The notes: generated by a model not told the origin, from the sequence alone. DNA of 40,281 nt from Candidatus Melainabacteria bacterium (GCA_023250205.1 JAHFBE010000015.1:1-40281), one strand, 5' to 3'; shown: positions 1-9,136, numbered from the stretch's first letter. Program-made: numbers and translations.

Positions 1-714
1 GCAACTGGAAAAATTGGATTTAAAAGGAATTTAAAAGCTTCAGAAATTGTAGATCAAATTTTAGGGATTCAAAGAGATACAAAAGAAAGAATAAGTAATA
101 TTGTTTTTATGGGACAAGGAGAACCACTATTAAACTATGATGAAGTTCTTTCTTCTATCAGTCTAATTAAAGACTCCGTTGGAATTGGTGCACGTCATAT
201 AACTCTTTCCACCAGTGGGATAGTTCCAAATATAAGAAAACTGGCTGATGAAAAGCTTCAGATTACTCTTGCCGTATCATTACATGCCCCCGATCAAAGA
301 ACAAGAGAAATTTTAGTCCCTATTTCAAAAAAATACAATTTGAACGAATTAATGCAAAGTCTTAAATACTACTACTCAAAAACAAAAAGAAGAATCACTA
401 TTGAGTATGTAATGCTTGAAAATATAAACGATCAGATTGAAAAAGCAAAAGAGCTTTCAGATCTTATTAAAGACCTTCACTGCCATATAAATTTAATTCC
501 TTATAATCCAATTGAACATTCATTTGAAATTTCTGATAGCACTTTACCTCTAGTAAGGCCAGCAAATGGAAAAATATATAATTTTAAAGACGTATTGGAG
601 AAAAAATCCGGTAAAAAAGTAACTGTCAGAAGAGAGCGTGGAGTTGATATAGCTGCTGCCTGTGGACAACTGGCTAATAAAATCGAGGCAGGAGACAAGA
701 AGCATGAAGCATGA
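1..714 (+). CDS. rlmN: 23S rRNA (adenine-2503-C2)-methyltransferase RlmN, 3' part
   Basis: The reading frame is open from the first base of the window, so the N-terminus lies upstream. RlmN is a radical-SAM enzyme that methylates C2 of A2503 in 23S rRNA and also acts on some tRNAs. The visible part starts at an ATGKIGFKRNL segment, just downstream of where the 4Fe-4S cysteines would be. It continues through FMGQGEPLLNY (canonical FMGMGEP) and a C-terminal RGVDIAAACGQL that carries the conserved methyl-accepting Cys. The last residues (EAGDKKHEA) and the stop codon are supplied by a repeat element at 685-755, so the native C-terminus was probably slightly different. Identification is by motif and is firm. 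The next gene starts about 210 bases downstream. Confidence 0.95.
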   Translation, partial: ATGKIGFKRNLKASEIVDQILGIQRDTKERISNIVFMGQGEPLLNYDEVLSSISLIKDSVGIGARHITLSTSGIVPNIRKLADEKLQITLAVSLHAPDQRTREILVPISKKYNLNELMQSLKYYYSKTKRRITIEYVMLENINDQIEKAKELSDLIKDLHCHINLIPYNPIEHSFEISDSTLPLVRPANGKIYNFKDVLEKKSGKKVTVRRERGVDIAAACGQLANKIEAGDKKHEA

Positions 715-755
715 AAAAGGGTCCTTCCTCCCTCATGTTTCCTGCTTCTTGCCTC
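685..755. repeat. Purine-rich palindromic repeat, family B copy 1
   Basis: A GAGGCAGGAGACAAGAAGCA-type arm is followed by an imperfect inverted arm ending TGCTTCTTGCCTC (to 755). The left arm overlaps the end of rlmN and provides its stop. A near-identical arm lies inside the sugar dehydrogenase gene at 17039-17065 (about 24 of 27 positions the same). The RNA could fold and serve as the rlmN terminator, but no clear U-run follows. The rest of 756-923 shows nothing I can assign. Confidence 0.6.
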
Positions 756-923
756 AGTTCTCTTCTTTATTTACCAATCTATAACCTTTGCTAATTATCA
801 TTAGGGGAAAGAGCCTAATATTATTAGAAAATCAAAATATTTGCACTTTTGATATATTAATAATACAAATGAGTAAAAATGTTATTGGCTTTCTTTGTTT
901 TTTGGGAAAAATAATTATATAAA

Positions 924-2312
924 ATGAAATTTGAATTAAATACTAAAACATTACTAAAAGCAAATTATTTTCTTCTTGCAATATTTTGTATAGTTTTCTT
1001 CTCTAATTTTGAAATGAAAACTGCAAATGCAGGGATTGATGTAACTGCTGTAGAAGCTGAAAATCAAGCAAATATAACCCCAGATGAACTGTATCAGAAA
1101 GTATGGGAGCTTATAAAGAAAGACTATGTGGATCAAACTTACAACAGTCAGGATTGGAATATTTGGAAAGATCGTTATAAAGGGAAATTACAAACCTTAA
1201 ACGACTCACATAAAGCCATAGAAACAATGCTTGCAAGCCTGGGAGACAGATATACAAGGTTTTTAAGTAAAAAAGATTTTGATGATGAAAAACAAGCAAT
1301 CAATGCAAAACTAACCGGTATAGGAATTCAAATCGGCTTGGATAAAAGTCAACGTTTAATTGTTATTGCACCAATTGACGGAACACCAGCAGCAAAAGCA
1401 GGCTTGATGCCAAGTGATGAAATTACAGAAATTAACGGTGAGTCTACTAAGGGTATTTCAGTAGAAGAAGCTGCTACTCAAATAAAAGGTCCAATTGGTA
1501 CACAGGTAACTCTCACAATTGCAAGAGGAAAAGATAACTTTAAAAAGACTATTACTCGTGCTGAGATTCCAATTAGAGCAATTTCAAAGGGACATGCAAA
1601 GATGTTGAAGAATGATATTGCTTATATAAGACTTAATAGTTTTATTTCACAAGAAGCTACAAAAGAAATGAAAGAAGCTCTAAAGCAGCTCGAGAAAGCT
1701 ACAGGATTTATTATTGACCTTCGCGATAATCCTGGAGGGCTCTTAACAAACGCAATAGAAATCTCAGATCTCTTTTTAGATGATGGGGTTATAGTCAGCA
1801 CTGTTGATCGTGATGGTTATATCCAATCTGTTAACGCTGATGATAAATTAGCAAGCAATAAACCAATTGTAATTCTTGCAAATGAAAATAGCGCAAGTGC
1901 AAGTGAAATTTTGAGTGGCGCTTTAAAAGATAATCAAAGAGCAAAAATTGTAGGTGGTAAAACTTTTGGAAAAGGACTTGTTCAAGGTATTAATAAACTT
2001 GATGACGGGTCAGGAGTAAACATTACAATTGCAAAATACCTCACCCCAGCAAAAATTGATATTAATCACTTTGGCATAAAACCTGACTATGAAGTAAAGC
2101 TAACCGTTGATGACTATAAAGCCAGTAAAGGTCCTTGGTTTAGCGATCCAAATAATCTTCCTTCAAAACGGAAACCCGAAGATGGAAAAGATCTCCAGCT
2201 TACCAAAGGAATTGAAGTTATCAAAGAACTAATGAAAGTAACAAATGGATTTAATCCTCACAATACTGCAAAAGCAAAAACAGAAAGAGATAAAGCAGCT
2301 TTAAATCACTAA
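924..2312 (+). CDS. ctpA: C-terminal processing peptidase (S41 family, CtpA/Prc type)
   Basis: A 462-residue periplasmic or secreted serine protease that trims the C-termini of envelope proteins. Residues 1-37 form a signal peptide (basic N-terminus, hydrophobic stretch around 15-27, cleavage near TANAG). A PDZ domain spans roughly 125-205, with the loop around GTPAAKAGL. The S41 core has the Ser-Lys dyad: Ser325 in ENSASASEI and Lys350 in TFGKG, 25 residues apart as in E. coli Prc. DLRDNPGG, typical of the family, is at about 265-272. No Shine-Dalgarno is seen before the ATG. The gene converges on yqeK, with 5 bp between the stops. The length is normal for bacterial CtpA. The target is unknown. 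Confidence 0.95.
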   Translation: MKFELNTKTLLKANYFLLAIFCIVFFSNFEMKTANAGIDVTAVEAENQANITPDELYQKVWELIKKDYVDQTYNSQDWNIWKDRYKGKLQTLNDSHKAIETMLASLGDRYTRFLSKKDFDDEKQAINAKLTGIGIQIGLDKSQRLIVIAPIDGTPAAKAGLMPSDEITEINGESTKGISVEEAATQIKGPIGTQVTLTIARGKDNFKKTITRAEIPIRAISKGHAKMLKNDIAYIRLNSFISQEATKEMKEALKQLEKATGFIIDLRDNPGGLLTNAIEISDLFLDDGVIVSTVDRDGYIQSVNADDKLASNKPIVILANENSASASEILSGALKDNQRAKIVGGKTFGKGLVQGINKLDDGSGVNITIAKYLTPAKIDINHFGIKPDYEVKLTVDDYKASKGPWFSDPNNLPSKRKPEDGKDLQLTKGIEVIKELMKVTNGFNPHNTAKAKTERDKAALNH

Positions 2313-2317
2313 TATTT

Positions 2318-2977
2318 TCAACTTTCTTCTTTATTATTTTCCTTCAATTCAAAGAGAAGATTGTTTCTTGCTTCTAAATGCAAAGGGTGAATAAAGTACC
2401 CTTTATCAAGTATTTTGAAGAGCTTCAAATCAAGTGTTTTCAAAGCTGCCTCTTCAAGTCCTCTCTTACGAAGAGCTTTCTCGATTTTCTTTATAGCTTT
2501 TGGAGCTCTTTCAGGTTCAGTATCATCACCAACCATTACAGCCAGATGAATCTTTCCTTGTCTAATTTCAATTTGCTTTCCTTTATTAGGAATAATTTCA
2601 TCAATTCCTGAAGGACCAAAAGTATGGCACCATATTGCTGCCAAAATCTCTGGATCTTCAATTTCAAGATCTCTTCTCACTAAAAAAGCACCAACTCTTG
2701 CATGAAGATCTTCCTGAACTATATTATCCGTGAAATCTCTTTCAATCCCAAATTCTTCTGCAAGCTCAACTTGTCGTTCCCCTGGTAATTCTTTAGCACT
2801 ATCATGTAGTAACCCACCAATTGCAGCTTTATCAAAATTTAAATCTAAGTCATCAGCAATTTTTTGAGATTGCTGCATTACACGGAGGCTATGCGCATAC
2901 AGTTTCGGGCTTACCCTCTCACGTAACCATAGTTTAATTTGTCCTATTGAGACCCCGGATATACTAGGCATCTCCAT
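2318..2977 (-). CDS. yqeK: YqeK-like HD-domain hydrolase
   Basis: A 219-residue cytosolic HD-superfamily protein. Characterised YqeK proteins hydrolyse diadenosine tetraphosphate (Ap4A) symmetrically, using an iron centre. Visible signatures are AHSLRVMQQS near the N-terminus, GGLLHDSAKELPG (the HD pair), WCHTFGP, and a VGDDTEPERA segment where the family usually has AD.IEP.R. The start overlaps the 3' end of the upstream HAD gene by 14 bp, so the two are probably translationally coupled in one operon (HAD first). In many bacteria yqeK sits with nadD and rsfS; that context is absent here. The family call is good; the substrate is inferred from the family. Confidence 0.85.
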   Translation of the reverse strand: MEMPSISGVSIGQIKLWLRERVSPKLYAHSLRVMQQSQKIADDLDLNFDKAAIGGLLHDSAKELPGERQVELAEEFGIERDFTDNIVQEDLHARVGAFLVRRDLEIEDPEILAAIWCHTFGPSGIDEIIPNKGKQIEIRQGKIHLAVMVGDDTEPERAPKAIKKIEKALRKRGLEEAALKTLDLKLFKILDKGYFIHPLHLEARNNLLFELKENNKEES

Positions 2978-4007
2978 CCACCTTATTTACTACATTAGTT
3001 AAAGCTCTCCCTATATTACCACCCTCAGTAAAAGATCTAAAAGGATGTTTTGAAAACTCTTCATCATCTTTTAAGAGATCACCAGAGTGAATAGCATATA
3101 CAGGTGCAGGAGCAGTTTCATCTAAAGATAAATTTATTTTTTGAACTCGAAGATGCTTGTCATTTTGTGAATCTCCAAGTGCTATGCCAGCTTTTAATTC
3201 TCTTAACTTGTCTTTTGGTAACCGACTAACAATCAAATCAAAAATGGAAGCTTTATCTATTTGAACTTTTCCAACTGGTGCAAAAAACATGTAGAAATAA
3301 TTTCCATGATTTGAGATATTAAATTTAATTTCTTTGTCTGATATACCTTTATATTTTTCTTTAATCATTTCACCAAATTTTTTCATTTCAGACTCACGCA
3401 AATGAAGATTAACCTCAGGATTCATAATCATATAAACAGCTGATTCCCCTTTGCTAAACACTGCAAATGAATTAAATACATCTTCTCTTCTATAAACCTT
3501 ACAGTGTGGATATGCTAATTCTGGTTTTATACCATCAGATTCAAGCTCAGCAAAACACTCGTTTTGAAAACACTCCTCTAAAACAGAAAATAATAAACCT
3601 CTATCCCATCCTGTATTTTCTCTTATATACGTTTCCCATCCTTTGTCATAATCTTCTGGCTTTACTCTAGAAACCCATTCCCCAAATGAAGAAACATCAT
3701 TTTCATTAAAATAAACAATTTTTCCGTTATCAGTAGAGAGAAAATCAAAAGGAGGAAAGCCTTCCAATAAACCTTTTATTTCTCTAACTGACATAAAGTC
3801 AAGTCCTGTAACTGCACCAATTACTGCTCTTTCAGATACTTGCTTAAAAGCAGATTGATTTTCTCTTAAAAAGTCTTCATTCCAGCTTTTTCGAAATTTG
3901 ACCCAGGGGATTAAAGTATCATCTAGATCTGCAAGGATTATTTTATTTGGTGCTTTTGTCGTAAATCTTGCTGGTAAAAAAGATTTGTTTAATTCAAGTA
4001 CTTGCAT
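2964..4007 (-). CDS. HAD-superfamily phosphatase, Cof/sucrose-phosphatase-like
   Basis: A 347-residue cytosolic protein with HAD motifs. Motif I is ADLDDTLIP (nucleophile Asp27, general acid Asp29), motif II is AVTGLD around 66, a cap segment STDNGKIV follows, and motif IV is GIALGDSQNDKHL near residue 282. The order, with a long cap between motifs II and IV, matches HAD subclass IIB (Cof-type or sucrose-6-phosphate phosphatase-like). The substrate, probably a sugar phosphate or similar, cannot be read from the sequence. It is the first gene of a two-gene minus-strand unit with yqeK. No good ribosome-binding site is seen before the ATG at 4007. Confidence 0.8.
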   Translation of the reverse strand: MQVLELNKSFLPARFTTKAPNKIILADLDDTLIPWVKFRKSWNEDFLRENQSAFKQVSERAVIGAVTGLDFMSVREIKGLLEGFPPFDFLSTDNGKIVYFNENDVSSFGEWVSRVKPEDYDKGWETYIRENTGWDRGLLFSVLEECFQNECFAELESDGIKPELAYPHCKVYRREDVFNSFAVFSKGESAVYMIMNPEVNLHLRESEMKKFGEMIKEKYKGISDKEIKFNISNHGNYFYMFFAPVGKVQIDKASIFDLIVSRLPKDKLRELKAGIALGDSQNDKHLRVQKINLSLDETAPAPVYAIHSGDLLKDDEEFSKHPFRSFTEGGNIGRALTNVVNKVDGDA

Positions 4008-4074
4008 AAAATATTGATTTCATTTTTTCACAGGAATGAAATTTTTTGTTGATATATAGCTCTTAATATATTAA

Positions 4075-4105
4075 TTTCTTTTAATCTTAGTTAAATTAAA
4101 AGAAA
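4075..4105. other. AT-rich hairpin upstream of the HAD gene
   Basis: An 11-bp perfect inverted repeat (TTTCTTTTAAT / ATTAAAAGAAA) surrounds a 9-base loop. It could end minus-strand transcripts coming from cca, or it may simply be AT-rich noise. There is no proper U-tract on either strand. Confidence 0.3.
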
Positions 4106-4111
4106 AAATAA

Positions 4112-4414
4112 TTCTTAACCAATAACAAAGAAGCCCTAAAACTGGAGGAGAGAAGACCTGATCTTGGAATTTTTGTTGGTGCGCATACTCATGAAGATGA
4201 GCACAAAGTAGGTAAAATACATTATTTTAATCCTGGGGCATGGAAGCCTGTAATTTCTGCATACCGAAGAGGGTGGGAATGGTTTTTTCCTGAAGAAAGC
4301 ATCTTAAATGGACACGCTTTAAGGCTTGAAACTGATTTAACATCAACAAAAAGAAGAAGGCATATTAAATACAAAATGGCTCCTGATAAAGGTACAATTC
4401 TTATTAATAAGTAA
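4112..4414 (+). pseudogene. C-terminal remnant of a metallophosphoesterase-like gene
   Basis: An open frame of about 100 codons runs from just after an in-frame TAA (4109-4111) to TAA at 4412-4414, with no start codon until near its end. Its translation looks like real protein: RRPDLGIFVGAHTHEDE, then KIHYFNPGAWKP, then GWEWFFPEESILNG. A G(A)HTH motif followed by a strand and NPG is the usual C-terminal half of calcineurin-like phosphoesterases, where the two His residues bind metal. The N-terminal metal-binding half is missing. I read it as a decaying gene stump. It is convergent with cca, whose stop is 3 bp away, and it fills most of an otherwise empty 410-base gap. Confidence 0.65.
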
Positions 4415-4417
4415 CTG

Positions 4418-5893
4418 TTATAGTTTCTCCTTTACCCACAAAATCGCTTCTTCTTTTGTTTTAATCTCACCAACAGCAATTGCTTCATCTAATTCTTTCA
4501 TTAAATCCCCAAGCTCTCTTGAGGGCTTTAGTCCAGTTAAATTCATTATTTGATTTCCATCCAGTAGTTTTGGTTTTTTTGCCTTTTCAATTTCTTTGGT
4601 TTCATATCTTTTATACTCATCAAACAAATAAAGAAGTAGCTTTTCTCCATTTAGAATATCTTCTTCTGAAATTTTTGGACCACGAGTAGCATGAAGATCA
4701 CTAAATGCCAGCATCAACAAAAGAGGAGTATCATTCCCTACATCCCTAAAGAATCTGTACAAAGCTCTTTCTGTAATAGGTGCATTACCCTGACTTAGCT
4801 GAAAAGGTCTTAAATGATATCTAACTAATTTTGAAGCTGTTTCAGATATTGAATTACTGAATTTAAGCCTTTCACTAATTGTATTCATGATTTCTGAACC
4901 AGTTTTATCGTGTCCATAAAAAGTATGTTTTTCTTCATCATTTATATTTTTAATTTCCCATGTACCAGGCTTACCTATATCATGAAAGAGTGCCCCAAAT
5001 TTTGCCAGTGCTTTTCTTTTAGGGGAAAGTGCATTTCCTACTGGATCTTGAAGTTCTTCTTTTGCCCAGGATGGGATTTTATGAAAATTCTCCTCAAAGG
5101 TTTTAATAAGCTCAAGTGAATGATCATATAGCCATAAATGATGATGGCTGTTTGGTGTAACTTTTCTCATTGGGGTTAATTCCGGAAAAATCTTTTCAAG
5201 AAGCCCTGACTCAGAAAGTTGTTTTATATATTCAAAGGAAGAATTACAATCAAAAATTTTCCATAACTCATAAGATACTCTTTCTACAGAAACCGGCTCA
5301 TCAAATGATTTTAAATTGTTTTTTATAAATTTTATAATGTCCGGGGCAATTTCAGCTTGTAATAAGGCACCAAATCTAAACGCTCTTAAAAACCTTAAAG
5401 GATCATCTAAAAGATTCTCCAATTTTATTGCCTTAATCTTCTTTTCTTTTAAATCTTTAATTCCATCAAATCTATCTATAAACAAACCTGGGTTTTTAAG
5501 ATCTATTGCAATAGAATTAATAGTAAAGTCTCTCCTTGCAAAGTCTAACTCCAGAGCAGTACCTTTAACTGGGGTAAAATCAAAGGTATATCCTCTACTT
5601 TCTTCATCCTTTAAGACAAATCTTATAGTTTGAGTAATTTCATCAAGTAAGAAATAATTACCAGAAATCTTATTAACTAGCTCTTTTCCTAACAAATCTG
5701 TACTTTTATCTACTACAATAAAGTCTAAATCATGGGATGGTATCCCCAGGATCATGTCTCGAACAAAGCCACCAATTAGATACAGCTTCTCCTCTGACAG
5801 TATTTTAATTAGGTTTTTAACCTCTACCGGGAAAGCAATATCTCCAAAACTGGGTAAATTCATCATAGAAGCTTTTAACGTTTCTTTAGTCAT
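4418..5893 (-). CDS. cca: CCA-adding tRNA nucleotidyltransferase with HD domain
   Basis: A class II (polA-like) nucleotidyltransferase that builds or repairs the 3' CCA end of tRNAs. From the ATG at 5893 the protein has 491 residues. LIGGFVRDMILG is the nucleotide-binding motif, HDLDF supplies catalytic Asp55 and Asp57, RRDFTINSIAID is the base-discrimination region, and DDPLRFLRAFRF is the neck helix. An HD domain follows (ALFHDIGKPG), implying an extra phosphohydrolase activity. An 11-codon extension to a TTG at 5926 is possible, but the ATG is preceded by a GGA about 12 bases upstream and fits the family better. The tRNA-Leu gene in this window does not encode CCA, so such an enzyme is needed. 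It is divergent from the acylase gene, with 64 bp between the starts. Confidence 0.93.
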   Translation of the reverse strand: MTKETLKASMMNLPSFGDIAFPVEVKNLIKILSEEKLYLIGGFVRDMILGIPSHDLDFIVVDKSTDLLGKELVNKISGNYFLLDEITQTIRFVLKDEESRGYTFDFTPVKGTALELDFARRDFTINSIAIDLKNPGLFIDRFDGIKDLKEKKIKAIKLENLLDDPLRFLRAFRFGALLQAEIAPDIIKFIKNNLKSFDEPVSVERVSYELWKIFDCNSSFEYIKQLSESGLLEKIFPELTPMRKVTPNSHHHLWLYDHSLELIKTFEENFHKIPSWAKEELQDPVGNALSPKRKALAKFGALFHDIGKPGTWEIKNINDEEKHTFYGHDKTGSEIMNTISERLKFSNSISETASKLVRYHLRPFQLSQGNAPITERALYRFFRDVGNDTPLLLMLAFSDLHATRGPKISEEDILNGEKLLLYLFDEYKRYETKEIEKAKKPKLLDGNQIMNLTGLKPSRELGDLMKELDEAIAVGEIKTKEEAILWVKEKL

Positions 5894-5957
5894 ATTTAAT
5901 TCATTCCAGATTATTATATAGCGCAAAACTACTTTGTGCTTTTAAAAAGCAAATCAT

Positions 5958-8438
5958 ATGAAAATAAATCTAAAAATACTTGTTATTACGGCCATTTCAA
6001 GCATTTTCCTAATAACAGCTTTTACTGTTCTATACTCTAAATTCAGTCAACCAAAAAGAAACGGTTCAATTAATATTAGCGGCTTACATGATAAGGTAAA
6101 CATTTACTTTGATAATCATGGTAGAGCACATGTCTTTGCTAATAACCTTCACGACTTAGTTTTCACACAAGGATACTTAACAGCACAGGATCGCTTGTTT
6201 CAGCTTGATATTAGCAGAAGAGCCGCAAAAGGAGAACTTGCTGAAGTCCTCGGTAAGAAAGGATTAATAAGAGATAAGTTTGCCAGAACTATTGGTTTGT
6301 TAAGAAGCGCAGAAAAAGAATTAAAAAGCTCAAGCAAAGAAAGTCTTGAAATCCTTGATTACTATAGCGAAGGAGTTACTGCATACATAAACAAACATAG
6401 ATACAACCTCCCGCTTGAATTCAGAGTTTTAAATTACAGACCAAAACCATGGAAGCCAGTTGATTCAATTCTAATCTTTAAACAAATTGCAGAAGTGACA
6501 GATACCAGCTGGCAAATTGATTTAATGAGACAGGAAATCTACAAAAAACTTTCTCCAGAACAAGCACAGGAATTATTTGAACAAAATTTCCCTGGAAACC
6601 CAGTCATTAACTATGATGCAAAGAGATATCTTGTATTTGATGATTATATTTTAAAGAAGCCAAATCTAGTTCAAAGATGGAAGTCCATAAAAGAAAATGT
6701 GGCATTAAAGAAAATACTTGAAACCCCATATTTTAAAATCAGAAGAGCAATCATTGAAGCTGCAGATTTTTTAAGAAACGGATCAGATCGCTGGGAAGGA
6801 TTTAACTGGGGATCAAACTGCTGGGTAATCAGAGCAGATAAAAACAAGAATCCAATACTTGCAAATGATCCACATATGGAAATTGCAAATCCAAGTTTTT
6901 GGTATCCAGTTCATCTTATAGATAAAAATGATGGGGTAAATTTCTTAGGTTTAAGTATTCCCGGTATCCCAGGAATACTAATCGGACATAATGGAAATGT
7001 TGCATGGGGGATTACAAGTCTTTCTGCAGATGTACAGGATGTTTTTATTGGAGAATTTAAAGACAACAATTCACTGGTTTACAAAACAGGAGATTCATGG
7101 GAAAAAGCGAGGGTAATTAAATCAAAGATCAAAGTGAAGAATCAAAGAAAACCTTATATCCATAAAATAGTGCTTACAAATAGCGGTCCAATTTTAGATC
7201 GAAATGGCTCAAAAGCAGTTGCACTAAAATGGAGTCTTATAGATTCAGAAAACGCAGACTCCGTAAAAGCAATCTGGAATCTAAATAAAGTTAAAAATTG
7301 GGAAGACTTCAGGAATGATTTAAAAGACTACAATGCCTCTACTTTAAGCTTCCATTATGTAGACAAAGATGGAAACATCGGATATCAGGCTGCTGGCGTT
7401 ATCCCAAATAGAAAAGATATTTCAGGAAATCTTCCAGTTTCAGGATTTAGCGCAAATGAACATTGGTCTGGAAACATCCCTTTTGAAGAGCTTCCACATG
7501 CCTATAATCCAGCCGTAAACTATATAGTTAGTGCAAACAATAAAGTAGTAAGTTCAAACTATAAATATGACTTAGGTCATAATTTCCTATCACCATTTAG
7601 AGCAGTCAGAATTAGCACATTACTTTCTCAGGAAAAAGCTTTAGATATAAAATCAAACAAAGAAATGCAAAAAGATCTTTATTGCTGGGTTGCAAATTAT
7701 TTAACAGTACAAATTTTAGAAGCATATTACAAATCAAAGATGTCAAATCAGGACCTCTTACCTGTTATTCAGCTCTTAAACAAATGGGATTTTAATTTAA
7801 CAACAGAAAGCCCACAAGCATTGATCTTTGAAAAGACATATGAAAATCTGCTCAAAAAGATTCTCCTAGATAAGTTGGGGGATGATCTAACAAAGAATTA
7901 TCTAAAAGAATGGAGAGCAAATAGTCTTGCCCTTATAAATATACTTATAAATGGAGATGAATACTGGTTACCAGATGGGATAAAAAGTTTTGATTCTCTT
8001 TTATTAATTTCGCTTTCAGATGCAGTGAAGGAAATTAAAACACTTACAAAAACAGATAATCCTGAAAACTGGAGCTGGGGGAAATATCACACTTTAACAA
8101 TAGAGCATCCGTTTAGCAAAGGACTCCCTATTTTAAGTCCACTAACCAATGCAGGTCCCATAAGCGTGGGTGGCGACAGAGATACAATAAGTGCATTTGG
8201 GACCAATAATAATTTAAAAGTAGTATGGGGACCATCTGCAAGAGTAGTTCTAGATTTAAAAAATTTAAATAAAGCTCATGTTCAGATACCTCTTGGAACA
8301 TCAGCACAGCTTGGAAGCCCGTATTACAGAGATCAAACAAAAGGTTGGATAGAAAACAATGACGAGCCATTTGTTTATGATGATAAGCTAATTACAAAAA
8401 ATGCAAAAGAAACACTGGAATTGATACCAAGAACTTAA
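5958..8438 (+). CDS. Penicillin acylase family protein (S45, Ntn hydrolase)
   Basis: An 826-residue member of the penicillin/acyl-homoserine-lactone acylase family. An N-terminal hydrophobic segment at about 7-25 acts as signal or anchor, so the enzyme is probably periplasmic. The precursor is expected to cut itself before Ser286 in GFNWGSNCWV, which becomes the N-terminal nucleophile of the beta chain. The alpha-chain signature YLTAQDRLFQLD and the beta-chain segments AWGITSLSADVQD and the late HPFSKGLP region fit the family. Natural substrates vary (acyl-homoserine lactones, lipopeptides, beta-lactams) and cannot be chosen here. It is a single-gene unit, followed by a palindromic repeat that might end transcription. 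Confidence 0.92.
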   Translation: MKINLKILVITAISSIFLITAFTVLYSKFSQPKRNGSINISGLHDKVNIYFDNHGRAHVFANNLHDLVFTQGYLTAQDRLFQLDISRRAAKGELAEVLGKKGLIRDKFARTIGLLRSAEKELKSSSKESLEILDYYSEGVTAYINKHRYNLPLEFRVLNYRPKPWKPVDSILIFKQIAEVTDTSWQIDLMRQEIYKKLSPEQAQELFEQNFPGNPVINYDAKRYLVFDDYILKKPNLVQRWKSIKENVALKKILETPYFKIRRAIIEAADFLRNGSDRWEGFNWGSNCWVIRADKNKNPILANDPHMEIANPSFWYPVHLIDKNDGVNFLGLSIPGIPGILIGHNGNVAWGITSLSADVQDVFIGEFKDNNSLVYKTGDSWEKARVIKSKIKVKNQRKPYIHKIVLTNSGPILDRNGSKAVALKWSLIDSENADSVKAIWNLNKVKNWEDFRNDLKDYNASTLSFHYVDKDGNIGYQAAGVIPNRKDISGNLPVSGFSANEHWSGNIPFEELPHAYNPAVNYIVSANNKVVSSNYKYDLGHNFLSPFRAVRISTLLSQEKALDIKSNKEMQKDLYCWVANYLTVQILEAYYKSKMSNQDLLPVIQLLNKWDFNLTTESPQALIFEKTYENLLKKILLDKLGDDLTKNYLKEWRANSLALINILINGDEYWLPDGIKSFDSLLLISLSDAVKEIKTLTKTDNPENWSWGKYHTLTIEHPFSKGLPILSPLTNAGPISVGGDRDTISAFGTNNNLKVVWGPSARVVLDLKNLNKAHVQIPLGTSAQLGSPYYRDQTKGWIENNDEPFVYDDKLITKNAKETLELIPRT

Positions 8439-8486
8439 GAATTTTTTACACTATATTATTTGGGTATGTAAAGCTTTTACAGATAA

Positions 8487-8580
8487 ATGTCATTGCGAGG
8501 AGGTTCTTTAGAACCAACGAAGCAATCTCCAAAACGTTAGGAGATTGCCACGCCTCGCTTTGCTCGGCTCGCAATGACAT
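8487..8580. repeat. Palindromic repeat family A, copy 1 (intergenic)
   Basis: Perfect 13-bp outer arms (ATGTCATTGCGAG at 8487-8499, CTCGCAATGACAT at 8568-8580) enclose a second inverted pair, GCAATCTCC (8522-8530) and GGAGATTGC (8540-8548). The flanks are also mirrored: TATGTAAA at 8465-8472 and TTTACATA at 8595-8602, each separated from the outer arm by 14 bases. The whole forms a nested 138-bp inverted repeat between the acylase gene and yajQ. Confidence 0.9.
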
Positions 8581-8621
8581 GGAAAGTTTTACCGTTTACA
8601 TATCAACATTACTTTTTGTAT

Positions 8622-8627
8622 TAGAAT
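8622..8627 (+). promoter_or_regulatory. Possible -10 box directly before yajQ
   Basis: TAGAAT ends 7 bases before the ATG of yajQ, which has no Shine-Dalgarno. This spacing would put the transcript start at or next to the ATG (leaderless). No convincing -35 box is seen, so this is tentative. Confidence 0.3.
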
Positions 8628-8634
8628 AATAACT

Positions 8635-9132
8635 ATGGCTCAAGACAATTCTTTTGACATTGTTAGTAAAGTTGATCTGCAAAATCTCGATAATGCAGTA
8701 AACAATGCCATGAAAGAAATTAAAAGCAGGTATGATTTAAAGAACACGAATAGTTCAATAGAACTTGATAAAGGAGATAACACTGTTAAGTTAATTGCTG
8801 ATGCCGATTTCCAGCTAGATCAAATCATTCAGGTTTTGTATCAAAAGATGATAAAACAGGGGATTGATATCAAAGCCATAAAATCAAAAGGGCGTGAACC
8901 CGCTGGTGGAGACAAAATACGTGAAATATTTAATCCTATAAATGGGATAGAACAAGAAGTAGCAAAAAAAATTATAAAAGATATTAAAGACACAAAACTA
9001 AAAGTTCAGACTACTATTCAAGGCGATCAGCTAAGAATCTCAAGTAGATCAAGGGATGACTTGCAAGCAGCAATCTCTGCTGTTAGAGAAAAAGACTATG
9101 GGATCGCTTTGCAATTTGTAAACTATCGGTAA
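8635..9132 (+). CDS. yajQ: YajQ family nucleotide-binding protein
   Basis: A 165-residue small cytosolic protein. It opens with the family hallmark SFDIVSKVDLQNLDNAV, followed by KEIKSRYDLK and a second ferredoxin-like repeat with GDQLRISSRSRDDLQAAI. Family members bind nucleotides; a Xanthomonas homologue was reported to bind cyclic di-GMP and act in regulation, while others have unclear roles. The length matches the family. It stands alone, ending 4 bp before the stop of the convergent VTT gene. It has no recognisable ribosome-binding site. Confidence 0.93.
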   Translation: MAQDNSFDIVSKVDLQNLDNAVNNAMKEIKSRYDLKNTNSSIELDKGDNTVKLIADADFQLDQIIQVLYQKMIKQGIDIKAIKSKGREPAGGDKIREIFNPINGIEQEVAKKIIKDIKDTKLKVQTTIQGDQLRISSRSRDDLQAAISAVREKDYGIALQFVNYR

Positions 9133-9136
9133 ATAA

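Noticed and set aside
5894-5926. TTG start adding 11 residues to the CCA enzyme
   Set aside because: The extension is not protein-like for the family, and the ATG at 5893 has a better upstream GGA and direct fit.
8465-8602. Simple intrinsic terminator of the acylase gene
   Set aside because: The long nested arms recur elsewhere in the window, including inside genes, so it is a dispersed repeat first; termination may be secondary.
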